The notes under the pieces were generated by a model, which was not told where the DNA came from, did not search any database, and was given only the letters and a program-made list of their open reading frames with translations. From assembly GCA_964498835.1 (NCBI GenBank), contig CAZCIX010000006.1, positions 1-64,000 on the forward strand: a DNA stretch of 64,000 nucleotides, written 5' to 3'. The position numbers and the translations under genes are program-made. The first letter of the stretch is position 1. Every line of letters starts with the position of its first letter. The DNA comes from JAGKXB01 sp964498835 (lineage in GTDB: Bacteria > Pseudomonadota > Gammaproteobacteria > Burkholderiales > Burkholderiaceae_D). Below are positions 44,231 to 53,352 of the stretch, in pieces.

Positions 44231-45334
44231 TTATACTTGCGCAGCGATCTTAGGTGTCGTCACCTGCACGTCAGCACATTGTGCTCTGTATCGCAAAGCG
44301 TGATCCATTAATACCAAGGCCAGCATCGCTTCCGCAATTGGCGCCGCACGAATACCAACGCAAGGATCATGACGACCAAATGTTTCCACCATGATGAGAT
44401 TGCCATCTTTATCGATGGAACGACGTGGAACGCGAATGGAGGACGTGGGTTTAATCGCAATCGAAACAGTAATGTCCTGGCCAGTCGAAATACCGCCCAA
44501 CACACCACCGGCATTATTACCAACAAACCCCTCAGGGGTTAATTCATCGCCATGCTCTGACCCTTTTTGCACCACGGATTGAAAACCGGCGCCAATTTCC
44601 ACCCCTTTGACCGCATTGATGCCCATCATGGCATACGCAATATCGGCATCCAGCTTGTCGTAAATCGGCTGGCCCAATCCAACTGGCACATTTTGTGCCA
44701 CGACATCAATACGCGCGCCGATGGAATCCCCTGCTTTGCGCAAAGCATCCATCGTATCTTCCAATTCAGTAATCAAAATGGGATTGTTATTGGCGGCAAA
44801 AAATGGATTTTTGCTAACGTGTTCCCATGATTCGAATGGAATCACGACGCTCCCCAATTGGCTCATGCACGCTTTAAAACTCGTGCCGTATTGCTGATGC
44901 AACCATTTTTTTGCTATCGCTGCTGCACCGACTACCGGTGCAGTTAAGCGCGCCGACGAGCGGCCACCACCGCGTGGATCTCGAATACCATATTTATGCC
45001 AGTAAGTGTAATCCGCATGACCAGGCCGGAAAGTGTCAGTGATATTGCCATAATCCTTACTGCGTTGATCTTCATTGCGTATCAACAAGGTGATGGGTGT
45101 GCCGGTCGTTTTTCCTTCAAATACGCCAGATAAAATTTCAACGGTATCGGATTCCTGACGCTGGGTTACGTGGCGTGATGTACCTGGTTTACGACGATCC
45201 AATTCCGGCTGAATATCGGCTTCAGACAATACCAAACCAGGTGGACAACCATCAATGATGCAACCGATGGCTGGCCCATGCGATTCGCCGAAAGTGGTCA
45301 CAGTAAAAAGCAAGCCGAAAGTGTTACCTGACAT
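44231..45334 (-). CDS. aroC: chorismate synthase
   Basis: Last step of the shikimate pathway, requiring reduced FMN. The 367 residues begin 'MSGNTFGLLFTVTTFGESHG', and hold 'RPGHADYTYWHKYGIRD' and 'GGGRSSARLTA', both aroC signatures. 'FHVVPSIKMAIS' is out of frame and ignored. It is followed on the same strand by nothing close (the next is groS). A degenerate palindromic repeat (45397-45457) separates it from the DUF4124 gene. Confidence 0.96.
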   Translation of the reverse strand: MSGNTFGLLFTVTTFGESHGPAIGCIIDGCPPGLVLSEADIQPELDRRKPGTSRHVTQRQESDTVEILSGVFEGKTTGTPITLLIRNEDQRSKDYGNITDTFRPGHADYTYWHKYGIRDPRGGGRSSARLTAPVVGAAAIAKKWLHQQYGTSFKACMSQLGSVVIPFESWEHVSKNPFFAANNNPILITELEDTMDALRKAGDSIGARIDVVAQNVPVGLGQPIYDKLDADIAYAMMGINAVKGVEIGAGFQSVVQKGSEHGDELTPEGFVGNNAGGVLGGISTGQDITVSIAIKPTSSIRVPRRSIDKDGNLIMVETFGRHDPCVGIRAAPIAEAMLALVLMDHALRYRAQCADVQVTTPKIAAQV

Positions 45335-45396
45335 GATTGATATAGGGATAAAAGTGAAAAAATATTGTTGAATTTAACCGAGATTGTCCATTAATC

Positions 45397-45457
45397 TCCG
45401 TCGTTCCTGCGGGTTTAAGTTTTTCCGTCTCGCCATCGTTTACGCGGAAACGACGAA
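45397..45457. repeat. degenerate palindromic repeat related to copies A-C
   Basis: CCGTCGTTCCTGCGGGTTTAA at the left is close to the inner part of the 58-kb copy, and the right end carries CGACGAAACGG, partly complementary to the left end. It looks like a decayed member of the dispersed palindrome family. Assignment is by eye. Confidence 0.5.
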
Positions 45458-45467
45458 ACGGATTAAA

Positions 45468-46043
45468 TTACTTTAAATTAGCAATTTCGCGCTTTAGAGC
45501 TTCAATGTTTCTTGTCGTACGACCAATGTTGTCACGCATCTGACTCACCCGCTCTTGGTATTTAGCGTAATTACGCTCATCACCTTTTCGCTCAGGTTCT
45601 CCATTATTAAATTCTTGCTTTAGGCTGGCAAGTTTCGCCTCCTCCGTTTTTAATTCATCCGACAAAATTTGGTACCTATCATTGTCGCGCGCTTTTTGTG
45701 TGCCACTGTCCACTCTAGGAAAATCGTAAGATCTAGCGGAATTGAAAGATTTTGCAGGATTAGCATTTAAGCCGGATGCAGCAGTTAAAGAACCAGAGGA
45801 GTTGAAAAAATTAGCATTCGCAGAAGCTGTTTGCTTAGTATTGGATTTAAAAGGCGCCGGAACAGTAGTAATACTCGGCAAATCAATTCTCTTACAGCCT
45901 TTTTTATTTTCAATACCCGTATTTTGATATGTTTTACGCCCATGCTCATCGACGCACAAATACACACTCGTTTGCGTTTGCGCATGGATGTTTTTCGTCA
46001 TGAGGCACAACGATAAAAACATTAAAGAAAATACGTGTTTCAT
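45468..46043 (-). CDS. exported DUF4124-type protein with C-terminal coiled coil
   Basis: I start at ATG 46041-46043 ('MKHVFSLMFLSLCLMTKNIHA'), a signal peptide with cleavage after 'IHA'; 191 residues. The mature N-terminus 'TSVYLCVDEHGRKTYQNTG' matches the DUF4124 pattern (a short beta hairpin with a 'CVDE.G..TYQ' motif). The middle is Ser/Asn/Ala-rich. The last 70 residues are a charged coiled coil ('LSDELKTEEAKLASLKQEF' and 'NIEALKREIANLK'). Proteins of this kind are commonly encoded next to glnA in Burkholderiales. Function unknown. Confidence 0.82.
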   Translation of the reverse strand: MKHVFSLMFLSLCLMTKNIHAQTQTSVYLCVDEHGRKTYQNTGIENKKGCKRIDLPSITTVPAPFKSNTKQTASANANFFNSSGSLTAASGLNANPAKSFNSARSYDFPRVDSGTQKARDNDRYQILSDELKTEEAKLASLKQEFNNGEPERKGDERNYAKYQERVSQMRDNIGRTTRNIEALKREIANLK

Positions 46044-46116
46044 AAATTTATACGAATTATTTATATGAATTCTATGAACGAGATAAACAACATAAAACTT
46101 AACGATACAAATAAAT

Positions 46117-46138
46117 ATGGGCGGAATCATCCGCCCAT
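46117..46138 (-). terminator. intrinsic terminator after glnA
   Basis: ATGGGCGGA and TCCGCCCAT form a 9-bp GC-rich stem with a 4-nt loop, 15 bp past the glnA stop, followed leftward by ATTTATTTG. It separates glnA from the DUF4124 gene. Confidence 0.85.
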
Positions 46139-46152
46139 CATCGCATTTAAGA

Positions 46153-47568
46153 TTAAGAAGAATAGTACATATCAAACTCAACTGGATGCGTAGTCATACG
46201 CAAACGTTGCACTTCTTGCATTTTCAACTCAATGTAAGCATCAATCATGCTATTGCTGAATACACCACCGCGAGTCAAGAATTCTCTATCATTGTTCAAC
46301 GCTTCCAAGGCTTGCTCCAAAGAAGAACAAACTGTTGGGATCAATGCATCTTCTTCTGGTGGCAAGTGGTACAGATCTTTAGAAGCCGCTTCACCTGGAT
46401 GGATTTTATTTTGCACGCCATCCAAACCTGCCATCAACAACGCTGCGAAACACAAATACGGATTCGCCAAAGGATCTGGGAAACGTGTCTCAATGCGGCG
46501 TGCTTTTGGATTAGGCACGTGTGGAATACGGATAGAAGCAGAACGATTGCGTGCAGAGTAAGCCAACTTGACTGGTGCTTCGTAGCCAGGAACCAAGCGT
46601 TTATAAGAATTGGTACCAGGATTAGTAATCGCATTTAATGCGCGTGCATGTTTGATGATGCCGCCAATGTAATACAAAGCGAAATCAGACAAACCAGCAT
46701 AACCGTCGCCAGCAAACAGGTTTTTGCCATCTTTCCAGATCGATTGATGCACGTGCATGCCAGAACCATTGTCACCAACCACTGGCTTAGGCATGAAAGT
46801 CGCTGTTTTGCCATAAGCATGCGCAACGTTGCAGACGACATATTTCAAATTCTGAGTCCAGTCAGCACGTTCAACCAAGGTGGAAAAACGAGTACCAATT
46901 TCATTTTGACCAGCACCTGCTACTTCATGGTGGTGTACTTCAACTGGGATACCCATCGCTTCCAATATCAAACTCATTTCGGAGCGCATATCTTGAAAGC
47001 TATCGACTGGTGGAACAGGGAAATATCCGCCCTTCACTGCTGGGCGATGACCAGAATTACCGCCTTCGGTCTTCGCACCAGTGCTCCATGAAGCCTCATC
47101 GGAATTAATCTTCACGAAGCAACCGGACATGTCAGTGTTCCAACGCACGCCATCAAAAATAAAGAATTCAGGTTCTGGACCAAAGTAAGCAGTGTCGCCC
47201 AAACCAGAGGATTTCAAATACGCTTCAGCGCGTTTGGCGATAGAGCGTGGATCTCTGTCATAGCCTTTTCCATCAGAAGGTTCGATCACATCACATTGCA
47301 TGAACAATGTGGTTTCTTCCATAAAAGGATCAATATTGGCAGTATTTGGATCGGGTAACAAAATCATGTCAGATGCTTCGATACCTTTCCAACCAGCAAT
47401 GGATGAGCCATCAAATGCATGACCAGATTCGAATTTATCCATATCAAAATGTGAAACAGGAACAGTGACATGCTGTTCTTTACCGCGAGTATCCGCAAAG
47501 CGAAAATCAATGAATTTAACTTCATTGTCTTTCACCATTTTCAACACTTCTGCTGCCGTCATTGCCAT
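46153..47568 (-). CDS. glnA: glutamine synthetase type I
   Basis: Forms glutamine from glutamate, ammonia and ATP. The 471 residues contain 'FDGSSIAGWKGIEASDMIL', 'GPEPEFFIFD', the ATP-site 'NGSGMHVHQS'-type 'GDNGSGMHVHQSIW', and the adenylylation segment 'KDLYHLPPEE' with the Tyr that GlnE modifies. This places it in the GSI-beta group, regulated by adenylylation. The long 5' gap (47569-47949) should carry nitrogen control sites; no clear sigma-54 box was found. Confidence 0.97.
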   Translation of the reverse strand: MAMTAAEVLKMVKDNEVKFIDFRFADTRGKEQHVTVPVSHFDMDKFESGHAFDGSSIAGWKGIEASDMILLPDPNTANIDPFMEETTLFMQCDVIEPSDGKGYDRDPRSIAKRAEAYLKSSGLGDTAYFGPEPEFFIFDGVRWNTDMSGCFVKINSDEASWSTGAKTEGGNSGHRPAVKGGYFPVPPVDSFQDMRSEMSLILEAMGIPVEVHHHEVAGAGQNEIGTRFSTLVERADWTQNLKYVVCNVAHAYGKTATFMPKPVVGDNGSGMHVHQSIWKDGKNLFAGDGYAGLSDFALYYIGGIIKHARALNAITNPGTNSYKRLVPGYEAPVKLAYSARNRSASIRIPHVPNPKARRIETRFPDPLANPYLCFAALLMAGLDGVQNKIHPGEAASKDLYHLPPEEDALIPTVCSSLEQALEALNNDREFLTRGGVFSNSMIDAYIELKMQEVQRLRMTTHPVEFDMYYSS

Positions 47569-47949
47569 ATAAATCTCCTATAAGAGAAAAAAAATGATGT
47601 TTAAGTAGTGAGTATTTTGAATATTTTATTGACGCTATGCCATACGGCATTTGTTCCAAATTAAGTTTGTATCGTGTTGCCTAGCCGATCAACCCGCTAT
47701 TTTATCCTCTTTGAGCACAGTACAGTGAAACAATGCTTTTGAGTCCTCATTCGCACTTAGATTTATATTAAGCCTCGTCGTTCTAAGCGAGTGAGCAATG
47801 CGCTCAATGTTGGCAAAAATGTATTGTGTTAGGATGGAAGCAGTATACGTTCGATTTGGCAAGATTGTGATGGCAAAATAGGGGCATCCATGTAAAGTTC
47901 CCGTACGCCATTGCTAGAACGACGAGTTTGAATATGAGAATGAATAATC
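47569..47949. other. 381-bp divergent intergenic region, glnA / folK
   Basis: The left part should hold the glnA promoter and has a small palindrome ATGCC-ATAC-GGCAT near 47636-47649. The right part is occupied by the element with inverted ends described at 47774-47926. No gene was found. Confidence 0.5.
47774..47926. repeat. 153-bp element with 12-bp inverted ends
   Basis: CTCGTCGTTCTA (47774-47785) and its reverse complement TAGAACGACGAG (47915-47926) bound the interval. The similarity continues inward, with GCAATG next to both ends after a 9-nt offset on the left. No coding frame and no flanking duplication were seen. It could be a small non-autonomous mobile element or a relative of the extragenic palindromes. 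Confidence 0.55.
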
Positions 47950-48444
47950 ATGAAACAAACCTTGCAGCACAGTTATGAAACCTATATTGGGATTGGCGCC
48001 AACCTGGGACAGCCGGAACAAAACGTCAAAGCAGCCATCGCGCAATTAAAACAATTACCGAATAGCCATTTGATTGCACAATCAGGCTTGTATCGCAGTG
48101 CACCACAAGATGCTGATGGCGATGATTACATCAACGCTGTGGTGCAAATTTACACCTCGCTCTCAGCACCAGAATTGCTGATCCAATTGCAATCCATAGA
48201 AACAACATTTGGCCGCACGCGACCTTACTGGCACGCACCGCGCACGATGGATTTAGATATTTTGCTGTATGGAACAGAGCAAATTGATTCAGCAATATTG
48301 ACCATACCGCATCCACACTTGACGCAACGGGCATTTGTGCTGCTGCCTTTATTGCAAATCAATCCCGGCATCCACATTCCAGGATTAGGAGCTGCGCAAG
48401 ATTTTCTTCCTAACGTAGCGACACAAAACATACGTATTTTGTAA
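47950..48444 (+). CDS. folK: HPPK, 6-hydroxymethyl-dihydropterin pyrophosphokinase
   Basis: Activates the pterin for FolP in folate synthesis. The 164 residues show 'YIGIGANLGQPEQNVKAAI', 'LYRSAPQDADGDDYINAVVQ' and 'GRTRPYWHAPRTMDLDILLY' (Mg-binding Asp pair), and 'IPHPHLTQRAFVLLPL'. The gene is followed by panB after a short gap, a common folK-panB pair. Confidence 0.95.
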   Translation: MKQTLQHSYETYIGIGANLGQPEQNVKAAIAQLKQLPNSHLIAQSGLYRSAPQDADGDDYINAVVQIYTSLSAPELLIQLQSIETTFGRTRPYWHAPRTMDLDILLYGTEQIDSAILTIPHPHLTQRAFVLLPLLQINPGIHIPGLGAAQDFLPNVATQNIRIL

Positions 48445-48491
48445 TTTTTGTGATTTACAAAACAACTTTCAAGCCTTCAAGGAAATACAAA

Positions 48492-49322
48492 ATGACTGGA
48501 TATTTGCATCAATCCGAAAACGCAAAACAACGCCCAGCAATTACACTCCCTGCCTTAAAAGCCATGCGTGCAGCCAACGACAAAATTACTATGCTGACTT
48601 GTTACGACGCCAGCTTTGCTGCCTTGATGGATCATTGTGGGATTGAAATTTTGCTAATCGGTGATTCCCTAGGCATGGTATGCCAAGGTCATACCTCCAC
48701 CCTGCCCGTCACGATCACTGATATGGTTTACCACACGAGTAGCGTGGCACGCGGTAATCAAACTGCATTGATTGCAGCCGATATGCCATTTGGCAGTTAC
48801 CCCACTGCTGAAATCGCTTTTCAAAACGCAGCGCAACTCATGCAAGCCGGTGCGCAAATGGTCAAACTCGAAGGTGGCATATGGCTTGCTGAGACGATAC
48901 GATTTTTAACCGAACGTGCCATTCCAGTCTGCGCTCATATCGGCTTGACACCCCAATCAGTACACCAATTGGGTGGCTACAAAGTACAAGGAAAAACCCA
49001 ACAAGCAGCAGAAACACTTAAGACTGATGCCCTGGCGCTACAAGATGCAGGCGCATGCGCCCTGTTGCTAGAAGCGATTCCAGCCAATTTAGGCAAAGAA
49101 ATCACAGAATTACTCCACATCCCCACCATCGGCATCGGCGCTGGTGCGGATTGTTCAGGTCAAGTATTGGTGATGCACGATTTATTAGGCGTCTTTCCTG
49201 GCCGCAAAGCACGATTTGTGAAGAATTTTATGCAGGGACAGGACAGTATTAATGCTGCGATTCAGGCTTATATTAGCGCCGTAAAAGATGGCTCTTTTCC
49301 GGCGGCTGAGCATTGTTTTTAA
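48492..49322 (+). CDS. panB: 3-methyl-2-oxobutanoate hydroxymethyltransferase
   Basis: First committed step of pantothenate synthesis, transferring a hydroxymethyl group from methylene-THF. I start at ATG 48492 ('MTGYLHQ') with AAGGAAA upstream, giving 276 residues; the frame begins 14 codons earlier without a ribosome site. 'MLTCYDASFAALMDHCGIEI', 'LLIGDSLGMVCQGH' and 'VKLEGG' are family signatures, and 'GIGAGADCSGQVLVMHDLLG' is near the C-terminus. It is 48 bp downstream of folK. Confidence 0.95.
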   Translation: MTGYLHQSENAKQRPAITLPALKAMRAANDKITMLTCYDASFAALMDHCGIEILLIGDSLGMVCQGHTSTLPVTITDMVYHTSSVARGNQTALIAADMPFGSYPTAEIAFQNAAQLMQAGAQMVKLEGGIWLAETIRFLTERAIPVCAHIGLTPQSVHQLGGYKVQGKTQQAAETLKTDALALQDAGACALLLEAIPANLGKEITELLHIPTIGIGAGADCSGQVLVMHDLLGVFPGRKARFVKNFMQGQDSINAAIQAYISAVKDGSFPAAEHCF

Positions 49323-49348
49323 AAAATAATACGAAAAATAGCGTTAAA

Positions 49349-49385
49349 ACCGTCATCCACAAATGCTTTAACCAGGGATGACGGT
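49349..49385. terminator. palindrome after panB, possible terminator or decayed repeat
   Basis: ACCGTCATCC and GGATGACGGT pair around a loop containing AAATGCTTTAACC. The ends and the AGTGCTTTAG-like loop resemble the dispersed palindrome family in shortened form. It lies between the convergent panB and dnaJ. Confidence 0.6.
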
Positions 49386-49411
49386 AATAAGAGAAATAAT
49401 TTTAAACAACA

Positions 49412-50545
49412 TTACTCAAAAAACGCCTTGACCTTATCCATCCAGGTTTTGCTTTGCGGACTGTGTTTGGGACCACCCTCGGTCGTTAAACGCTCAAAAT
49501 CTTGCAACAAAGTCTTTTGTTTATCAGTCAACTTGACTGGTGTTTCGATTAACACGTGGCAAAACAAATCTCCTGGAGAACTGGAACGTACCCCTTTGAT
49601 ACCTTTACCACGTAGACGGAAAGTCTTACCAGATTGTGTTCCGTCGGGAATAGTAAATGATACTTTGCCATTCAAGGTTGGCACTTCGATTTCACCACCC
49701 AATGCTGCTTTGACAAACGAAATAGGCATTTCACAATGCAAATCATCACCATCGCGTTGGAAAACTGCGTGTTGCTTAATGTGAATTTCCACATACAAAT
49801 CGCCAGCAGGACCGCCATTAGTACCCGGCTCACCATTACCAGCAGAGCGAATACGCATACCATGATCAATACCAGCAGGAATTTTGACTTCCAACGTTTT
49901 GTTGCGTTTAATACGTCCTGCACCGCTACAGGAGGTACAAGGATTGGTAATTACTTTGCCGCTGCCATGACACTTGGGACACGTTTGTTGAATACTAAAA
50001 AACCCTTGCTGCATACGTACCTGGCCATGTCCAGCGCAAGTGGTGCAAGTGCTAGGGGATGTACCAGGTTTGGCACCTGAACCACTGCAAGGTTCACATT
50101 TATCCCACGATGGCACGCGTATGGTGGTGTCAAAACCATGTGCCGCTTGTTCTAAGGAAATCTCCAGGTTGTAGCGCAAATCCGCACCGCGATGTACTTG
50201 TGGCCCACCACCGCGTCCACCACGCCCCCCGCCACCACCAAAAATGTCACCAAAAATGTCGCCAAATGCGTCAGAAAAACCACCGCCGCCGCCCCCAAAG
50301 CCACCGCCACCCATATTGGGATCAACGCCAGCATGGCCGTAACGATCATAGGCATCTCGTTTTTGCGCATCAGACAACATCTCATACGCTTCTTTGACTT
50401 CTTTAAACTTTTCTTCCGCTTCTTTATGATCTGGATTACGGTCTGGGTGATATTTCATCGCCAGCTTGCGATACGCCTTTTTTATTTCATCTTCGCTGGC
50501 ATTCTTTGCAATCCCGAGTATTTCGTAATAATCACGCTTCGCCAT
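49412..50545 (-). CDS. dnaJ: chaperone DnaJ
   Basis: Stimulates DnaK ATPase and delivers substrates. I start at 50543-50545 ('MAKRDYYEILGIAKNA') with AAGGTG upstream; 377 residues. The J domain has the HPD motif in 'MKYHPDRNPD'. A Gly-rich region ('GGGGFGGGGGGF') follows, then four zinc-finger repeats 'CEPCSGSG', 'CTTCAGHG', 'CPKCHGSG' and 'CTSCSGAG', then the C-terminal substrate domains. Third gene of grpE-dnaK-dnaJ. Confidence 0.97.
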   Translation of the reverse strand: MAKRDYYEILGIAKNASEDEIKKAYRKLAMKYHPDRNPDHKEAEEKFKEVKEAYEMLSDAQKRDAYDRYGHAGVDPNMGGGGFGGGGGGFSDAFGDIFGDIFGGGGGRGGRGGGPQVHRGADLRYNLEISLEQAAHGFDTTIRVPSWDKCEPCSGSGAKPGTSPSTCTTCAGHGQVRMQQGFFSIQQTCPKCHGSGKVITNPCTSCSGAGRIKRNKTLEVKIPAGIDHGMRIRSAGNGEPGTNGGPAGDLYVEIHIKQHAVFQRDGDDLHCEMPISFVKAALGGEIEVPTLNGKVSFTIPDGTQSGKTFRLRGKGIKGVRSSSPGDLFCHVLIETPVKLTDKQKTLLQDFERLTTEGGPKHSPQSKTWMDKVKAFFE

Positions 50546-50567
50546 CTTATTCCGCACCTTGTTATTT

Positions 50568-50615
50568 AAACGAAAACGCCGAGTGGTAGGTTGCACAGCA
50601 GACCCTCACTCGGCG
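50568..50615 (-). terminator. hairpin with T-tract between dnaK and dnaJ
   Basis: Read leftward, CGCCGAGTG and CACTCGGCG pair around a 21-nt loop and are followed by TTTTCGTTT, 23 bp before the dnaJ start. A second hairpin (CACAGC / GCTGTG) lies just upstream near 50632-50648. The first resembles an intrinsic terminator or attenuator that would make dnaJ expression lower than dnaK. Confidence 0.65.
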
Positions 50616-50670
50616 AGCCATCACAGCATAAAGCTGTGAGGCTTTCTGATAATAATCTTACAACCCTTGA

Positions 50671-52617
50671 TTATTTATCTTTGACTTCCTTGAAGTCAGC
50701 GTCAACGACATCTTCTGCCTGTTGCTTGGCATCTGCTGCACCCGCTCCAGCACCACCTTCAGCACCTGCAGCAGCTTGCTGTGCTTGCATGTCAGCATAC
50801 ATTTTCTCGCCTAATTTTTGTGCCGCAGTAGACAGAGCCGCAACCTTGGCATCGATTTCTGCCTTGTCACTGCTCTTCAACACGCCTTCCAAATCTTGGA
50901 TAGCTGCTTCGATTTTTTCTTTTTCACCAGCTTCGAGTTTGTCGCCATACTCGTTCAACGATTTTTTGGTGGAATGAACCAAAGCATCGGCTTGATTGCG
51001 GGATTCAGCCAATTCTTTCACCTTGCGATCTTCTTCCGCATTCAATTCGGCATCTTTCACCATTTTTTGAATTTCTTCTTCTGACAAACCAGAATTAGCT
51101 TTAATGGTGATTTTGTTTTCTTTGCCAGTCGCTTTGTCTTTAGCACCAACATGCAAAATACCATTGGCATCGATATCGAAAGTCACTTCAATTTGCGGTG
51201 TACCACGTGGCGCTGGTGGAATTCCTTCCAAATTGAATTCGCCCAAGCCTTTGTTGCCCGCTGCGATTTCACGTTCACCTTGGTATACCTTGATGGTTAC
51301 TGCTGGTTGATTGTCATCAGCGGTAGAGAATACTTGACTAAATTTAGTTGGAATGGTGGTATTTTTTTGAATCATTTTGGTCATCACACCACCCATAGTT
51401 TCAATCCCGAGTGACAATGGGGTGACGTCCAACAACAACAAATCTTTACGATCGCCAGCCAAAACAGAACCTTGAATCGCTGCACCAACCGCAACGGCTT
51501 CATCAGGATTGACATCTTTACGTGGATCTTTGCCAAAGAATTCTTTCACCTTTTCTTGCACTTTTGGCATGCGAGTCATACCGCCGACCAAAATAATATC
51601 GTCGATATCAGACACTTTGACGCCTGCATCTTTAATCGCCAAACGGCATGGTTCGATGGTTTGTGCAATCAATTCCTCAACTAAGGATTCCAACTTGGCA
51701 CGTGTCATCTTCAAGTTCAAATGCACTGGCGCGCCATTTGCCATCGCGATGTAGGGCTCGTTGATTTCTGTTTGTTGGGAAGAAGACAACTCAATCTTGG
51801 TGCGTTCTGCCGATGCTTTAATACGTTGCAAGGCGATTGGGTCTTTCTTCAAATCAATGCCGTTGATTTTCTTGAATTCATCAATGATGTAATCGATGAT
51901 GCGTTGGTCAAAATCTTCACCACCCAAGAAGGTATCGCCATTGGTGGACAATACTTCAAATTGTTTTTCACCATCGACGTCAGCGATTTCAATGATGGAA
52001 ACGTCAAACGTACCACCACCCAAGTCGTAAACCGCGATTTTGCGATCGCCTTTTTCATTTTTATCCAAACCAAACGCCAGCGCAGCAGCCGTTGGTTCAT
52101 TGATGATACGTTTGACTTCCAAGCCAGCGATACGACCGGCATCTTTGGTTGCTTGACGTTGTGCGTCATTAAAATACGCCGGTACGGTGATGACGGCTTC
52201 GGTAACTTCTTCACCAAGATAATCTTCGGCTGTTTTTTTCATTTTGCGTAACACTTCAGCAGAAATTTGCGGTGGTGCCAATTTCTTGTCACGCACGCCT
52301 ACCCATGCATCGCCGTTGTCTGCTTTAACAATGGAATAAGGCATCAATTCGATGTCTTTTTGTACGGCTTTTTCTTCAAACTTACGACCAATCAAACGCT
52401 TAACAGCGTAGAGGGTGTTTTTTGGATTAGTGACAGCCTGACGTTTGGCAGAGGCACCAACCAAAATCTCACCGTCTTCTTGATAAGCAATAATCGATGG
52501 CGTGGTACGCGCGCCTTCGGAGTTTTCAATTACTTTAGCCTGGCCGCCTTCCATGACGGACACGCAAGAGTTGGTGGTACCTAAATCAATCCCAATAATG
52601 TATTTTTTTTGTGCCAT
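50671..52617 (-). CDS. dnaK: chaperone DnaK (Hsp70)
   Basis: ATP-dependent chaperone. The 648 residues begin 'KKYIIGIDLGTTNSCVSVME'. 'VYDLGGGTFDVSIIEI' and 'LVGGMTRMPKVQEKVKEFFG' are the Hsp70 signatures. The substrate domain starts near residue 390 ('DVTPLSLGIETMGG'). The Ala/Gly-rich lid tail ends 'DADFKEVKDK'. AAGGAA lies about 9 nt before the ATG. It has its own sigma-32-type promoter (52689-52716) in addition to the one before grpE. Confidence 0.98.
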   Translation of the reverse strand: MAQKKYIIGIDLGTTNSCVSVMEGGQAKVIENSEGARTTPSIIAYQEDGEILVGASAKRQAVTNPKNTLYAVKRLIGRKFEEKAVQKDIELMPYSIVKADNGDAWVGVRDKKLAPPQISAEVLRKMKKTAEDYLGEEVTEAVITVPAYFNDAQRQATKDAGRIAGLEVKRIINEPTAAALAFGLDKNEKGDRKIAVYDLGGGTFDVSIIEIADVDGEKQFEVLSTNGDTFLGGEDFDQRIIDYIIDEFKKINGIDLKKDPIALQRIKASAERTKIELSSSQQTEINEPYIAMANGAPVHLNLKMTRAKLESLVEELIAQTIEPCRLAIKDAGVKVSDIDDIILVGGMTRMPKVQEKVKEFFGKDPRKDVNPDEAVAVGAAIQGSVLAGDRKDLLLLDVTPLSLGIETMGGVMTKMIQKNTTIPTKFSQVFSTADDNQPAVTIKVYQGEREIAAGNKGLGEFNLEGIPPAPRGTPQIEVTFDIDANGILHVGAKDKATGKENKITIKANSGLSEEEIQKMVKDAELNAEEDRKVKELAESRNQADALVHSTKKSLNEYGDKLEAGEKEKIEAAIQDLEGVLKSSDKAEIDAKVAALSTAAQKLGEKMYADMQAQQAAAGAEGGAGAGAADAKQQAEDVVDADFKEVKDK

Positions 52618-52688
52618 GATTTTATTTCCTTAATAAGATTTTAAATTTTATAAATTTTTTGAATTTCTACGATTTTCCACGAATTGAC

Positions 52689-52716
52689 ATATAGGGAATA
52701 ACACCGCAGTTTCAAG
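52689..52716 (-). promoter_or_regulatory. sigma-32-type promoter of dnaK
   Basis: Read leftward: CTTGAAA (52710-52716), a 13-bp spacer, and CCCTATAT (52689-52696). It overlaps the grpE-dnaK gap, about 70 bp before dnaK, and matches the groS promoter closely (same -35 and -10, spacer 13 instead of 14). Confidence 0.8.
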
Positions 52717-52728
52717 TCTTTTTTATCA

Positions 52729-53271
52729 TTATTTTGCTTGTGCCACAGTCACAATGGCAGGACGCAGCAAGCGATCAGCAATCATGTAACCCTTTTGCAA
52801 GACGGACACAACAGTATTCGCTTCTTGTTCGGAAGGCACGACAGACACCGCTTGATGTTTTAACGGATCCAACTTTTCACCTTGTGCAGGTTGAACTTCT
52901 AACAAACGATTTTTTTCAAAGGCGGCGGACAATTGCTTCAATGTCATTTCCACACCTTCTTTCAAAGATTCAATTGATGGTGTTTCCACTTTGAGTGCCA
53001 TTTCCAAACTGTCTTTTACTGGCAACAAGGTTTCCGCAAATCCTTCGATTGCAAATTTATACGCTTTACTAACATCTTCTTGCGCACGACGACGGCTGTT
53101 TTCAGCTTCTGCTTTGGCACGCAAATACGCATCACGCATGTCTGCCAGACTCGCTTCAGCTTGCACCAATTGTTCTACCAAACTTGGGCCTGCTTGAACG
53201 CTTTCAGTTTTTTCTGCCACTTGTGCAACGGTGGGTTCAACTTTTTCAGTTTGTTTTTCTACGTCTTGCAT
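52729..53271 (-). CDS. grpE: nucleotide exchange factor GrpE
   Basis: Releases ADP from DnaK. The 180 residues have an acidic coiled N-terminus, 'AEAENSRRRAQEDVSKAYKF' and 'FAETLLPVKDSLEMAL' as family signatures, and a C-terminal beta domain with 'KHQAVSVVPSEQEANTVVSV' and 'VLQKGYMIADRLLRPAIV'. GGAG lies 8 nt before the ATG. First gene of the grpE-dnaK-dnaJ cluster. Confidence 0.96.
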   Translation of the reverse strand: MQDVEKQTEKVEPTVAQVAEKTESVQAGPSLVEQLVQAEASLADMRDAYLRAKAEAENSRRRAQEDVSKAYKFAIEGFAETLLPVKDSLEMALKVETPSIESLKEGVEMTLKQLSAAFEKNRLLEVQPAQGEKLDPLKHQAVSVVPSEQEANTVVSVLQKGYMIADRLLRPAIVTVAQAK

Positions 53272-53352
53272 TCAATCATCTCCAGCAATTTATTAAATAT
53301 TAAAAAATTAAATTATTAAATTTATTTCATACAGAAACTCAACACTCGAGCC

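Noticed and set aside
47569..47949. Sigma-54 promoter of glnA
   Set aside because: No GG/GC pair with the required spacing (TGGCAC-N5-TTGCA type) was found on the leftward strand.
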